The notes beneath the pieces are model-generated. The model was not told the origin of the DNA. It made no database searches and was given only the letters and a program-made list of their open reading frames with translations. From positions 9,049,476 to 9,113,475 of the forward strand of contig NC_051089.1 in assembly GCF_901709675.1 (NCBI RefSeq): a stretch of DNA of 64,000 bases. Direction: 5' to 3'. Source of the stretch: Syngnathus acus. Taxonomy: Eukaryota > Chordata > Actinopteri > Syngnathiformes > Syngnathidae. Below, piece after piece: positions 63,748 to 64,000 of this stretch. How positions within the stretch are numbered: position 1 is the stretch's first letter; every line of letters begins with the position of its first letter. The position numbers and the translations under genes are program-made.

Positions 63748-64000
63748 CTGGAGAGAAATTACAACAATGAAAAATAGCAGCAGTTCATCTCCAAGAAGCA
63801 CAAATGTAAACCCCGGGAGATCTATGAAAAACCCTTCGCCAAGACTTGATATATATAGCAAGATCACAAGGCCTACACTTACTGGCAATATTTTCATCTA
63901 CATTTACTTTCCATGGGTCTAATCCCACCTTTCTCCCATTCAACCTGCTTGTCTTTGTCAGAGTAGCGGCCTGCCCACCTCAGTGTGAAATGCACACCAT
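63748..64000 (-). other. afg3l1: afg3l1 intron, right edge of window
   Basis: The preceding exon should encode the LLRPGRFDRQ segment of the AAA domain. I cannot find it in these 253 bases, so it lies beyond position 64,000. Confidence 0.6.

Noticed and set aside
63890-63995. Minus-strand frame with a GTAAGT donor just upstream of the afg3l1 exon at 63,747
   Set aside because: Its phase would fit, but the translation (for example VGLDPWKVNVDENIA) does not resemble the expected LLRPGRFDRQ segment of the AAA domain, so I treat it as intron.

Overview
The window is vertebrate nuclear DNA, almost certainly from a teleost fish, probably a percomorph. The grounds are intron-split genes with short introns, fish-type dispersed repeats (a tRNA-derived SINE, hAT-type MITEs, short inverted-repeat elements) and many (CA)n/(GT)n and (TAA)n microsatellites. 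All gene models were read by eye from splice signals, reading phase and remembered family sequences; nothing was searched or aligned by program.

Layout. Positions 1 to about 42.9 kb form a gene desert with no convincing protein gene. It holds scattered repeats and several GC-richer or motif-rich islands that look like candidate cis-regulatory DNA. Its right edge is foxf1 (42,928-44,742, + strand, two coding exons), which encodes a complete 374-residue FOXF1 forkhead factor. The mammalian FOXF1 gene also lies beside a large regulatory desert, so the left two thirds of the window is best read as the foxf1 regulatory landscape. Just upstream of foxf1 are a perfect GLI-type site (41,352) and a head-to-head pair of forkhead consensus sites (42,229/42,245).

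Right of foxf1 lies mthfsd (- strand, 52,646 down to 48,254), an MTHFS-like domain plus C-terminal RRM protein. It is head-to-head with dbndd1 (+ strand, 53,966-59,929, four coding exons, 166 residues). Last comes the 3' half of afg3l1 (- strand, 61,417 to beyond 63,747), a mitochondrial m-AAA protease with its HEAGH zinc site. All four genes have human counterparts on 16q24. FOXF1-MTHFSD is an ancient neighbour pair, whereas DBNDD1 and AFG3L1P lie several Mb away in human. FOXC2 and FOXL1, which follow MTHFSD in mammals, are not present here.

Most interesting observation: mthfsd carries two homologous, same-length (114 nt), same-phase exons (3a and 3b) separated by an intron of only 53 nt and fed by a non-canonical GC donor. 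This is the classic architecture of a tandemly duplicated, mutually exclusive exon pair enforced by steric hindrance. It would swap a 38-residue segment at the N-terminal end of the MTHFS-like domain.
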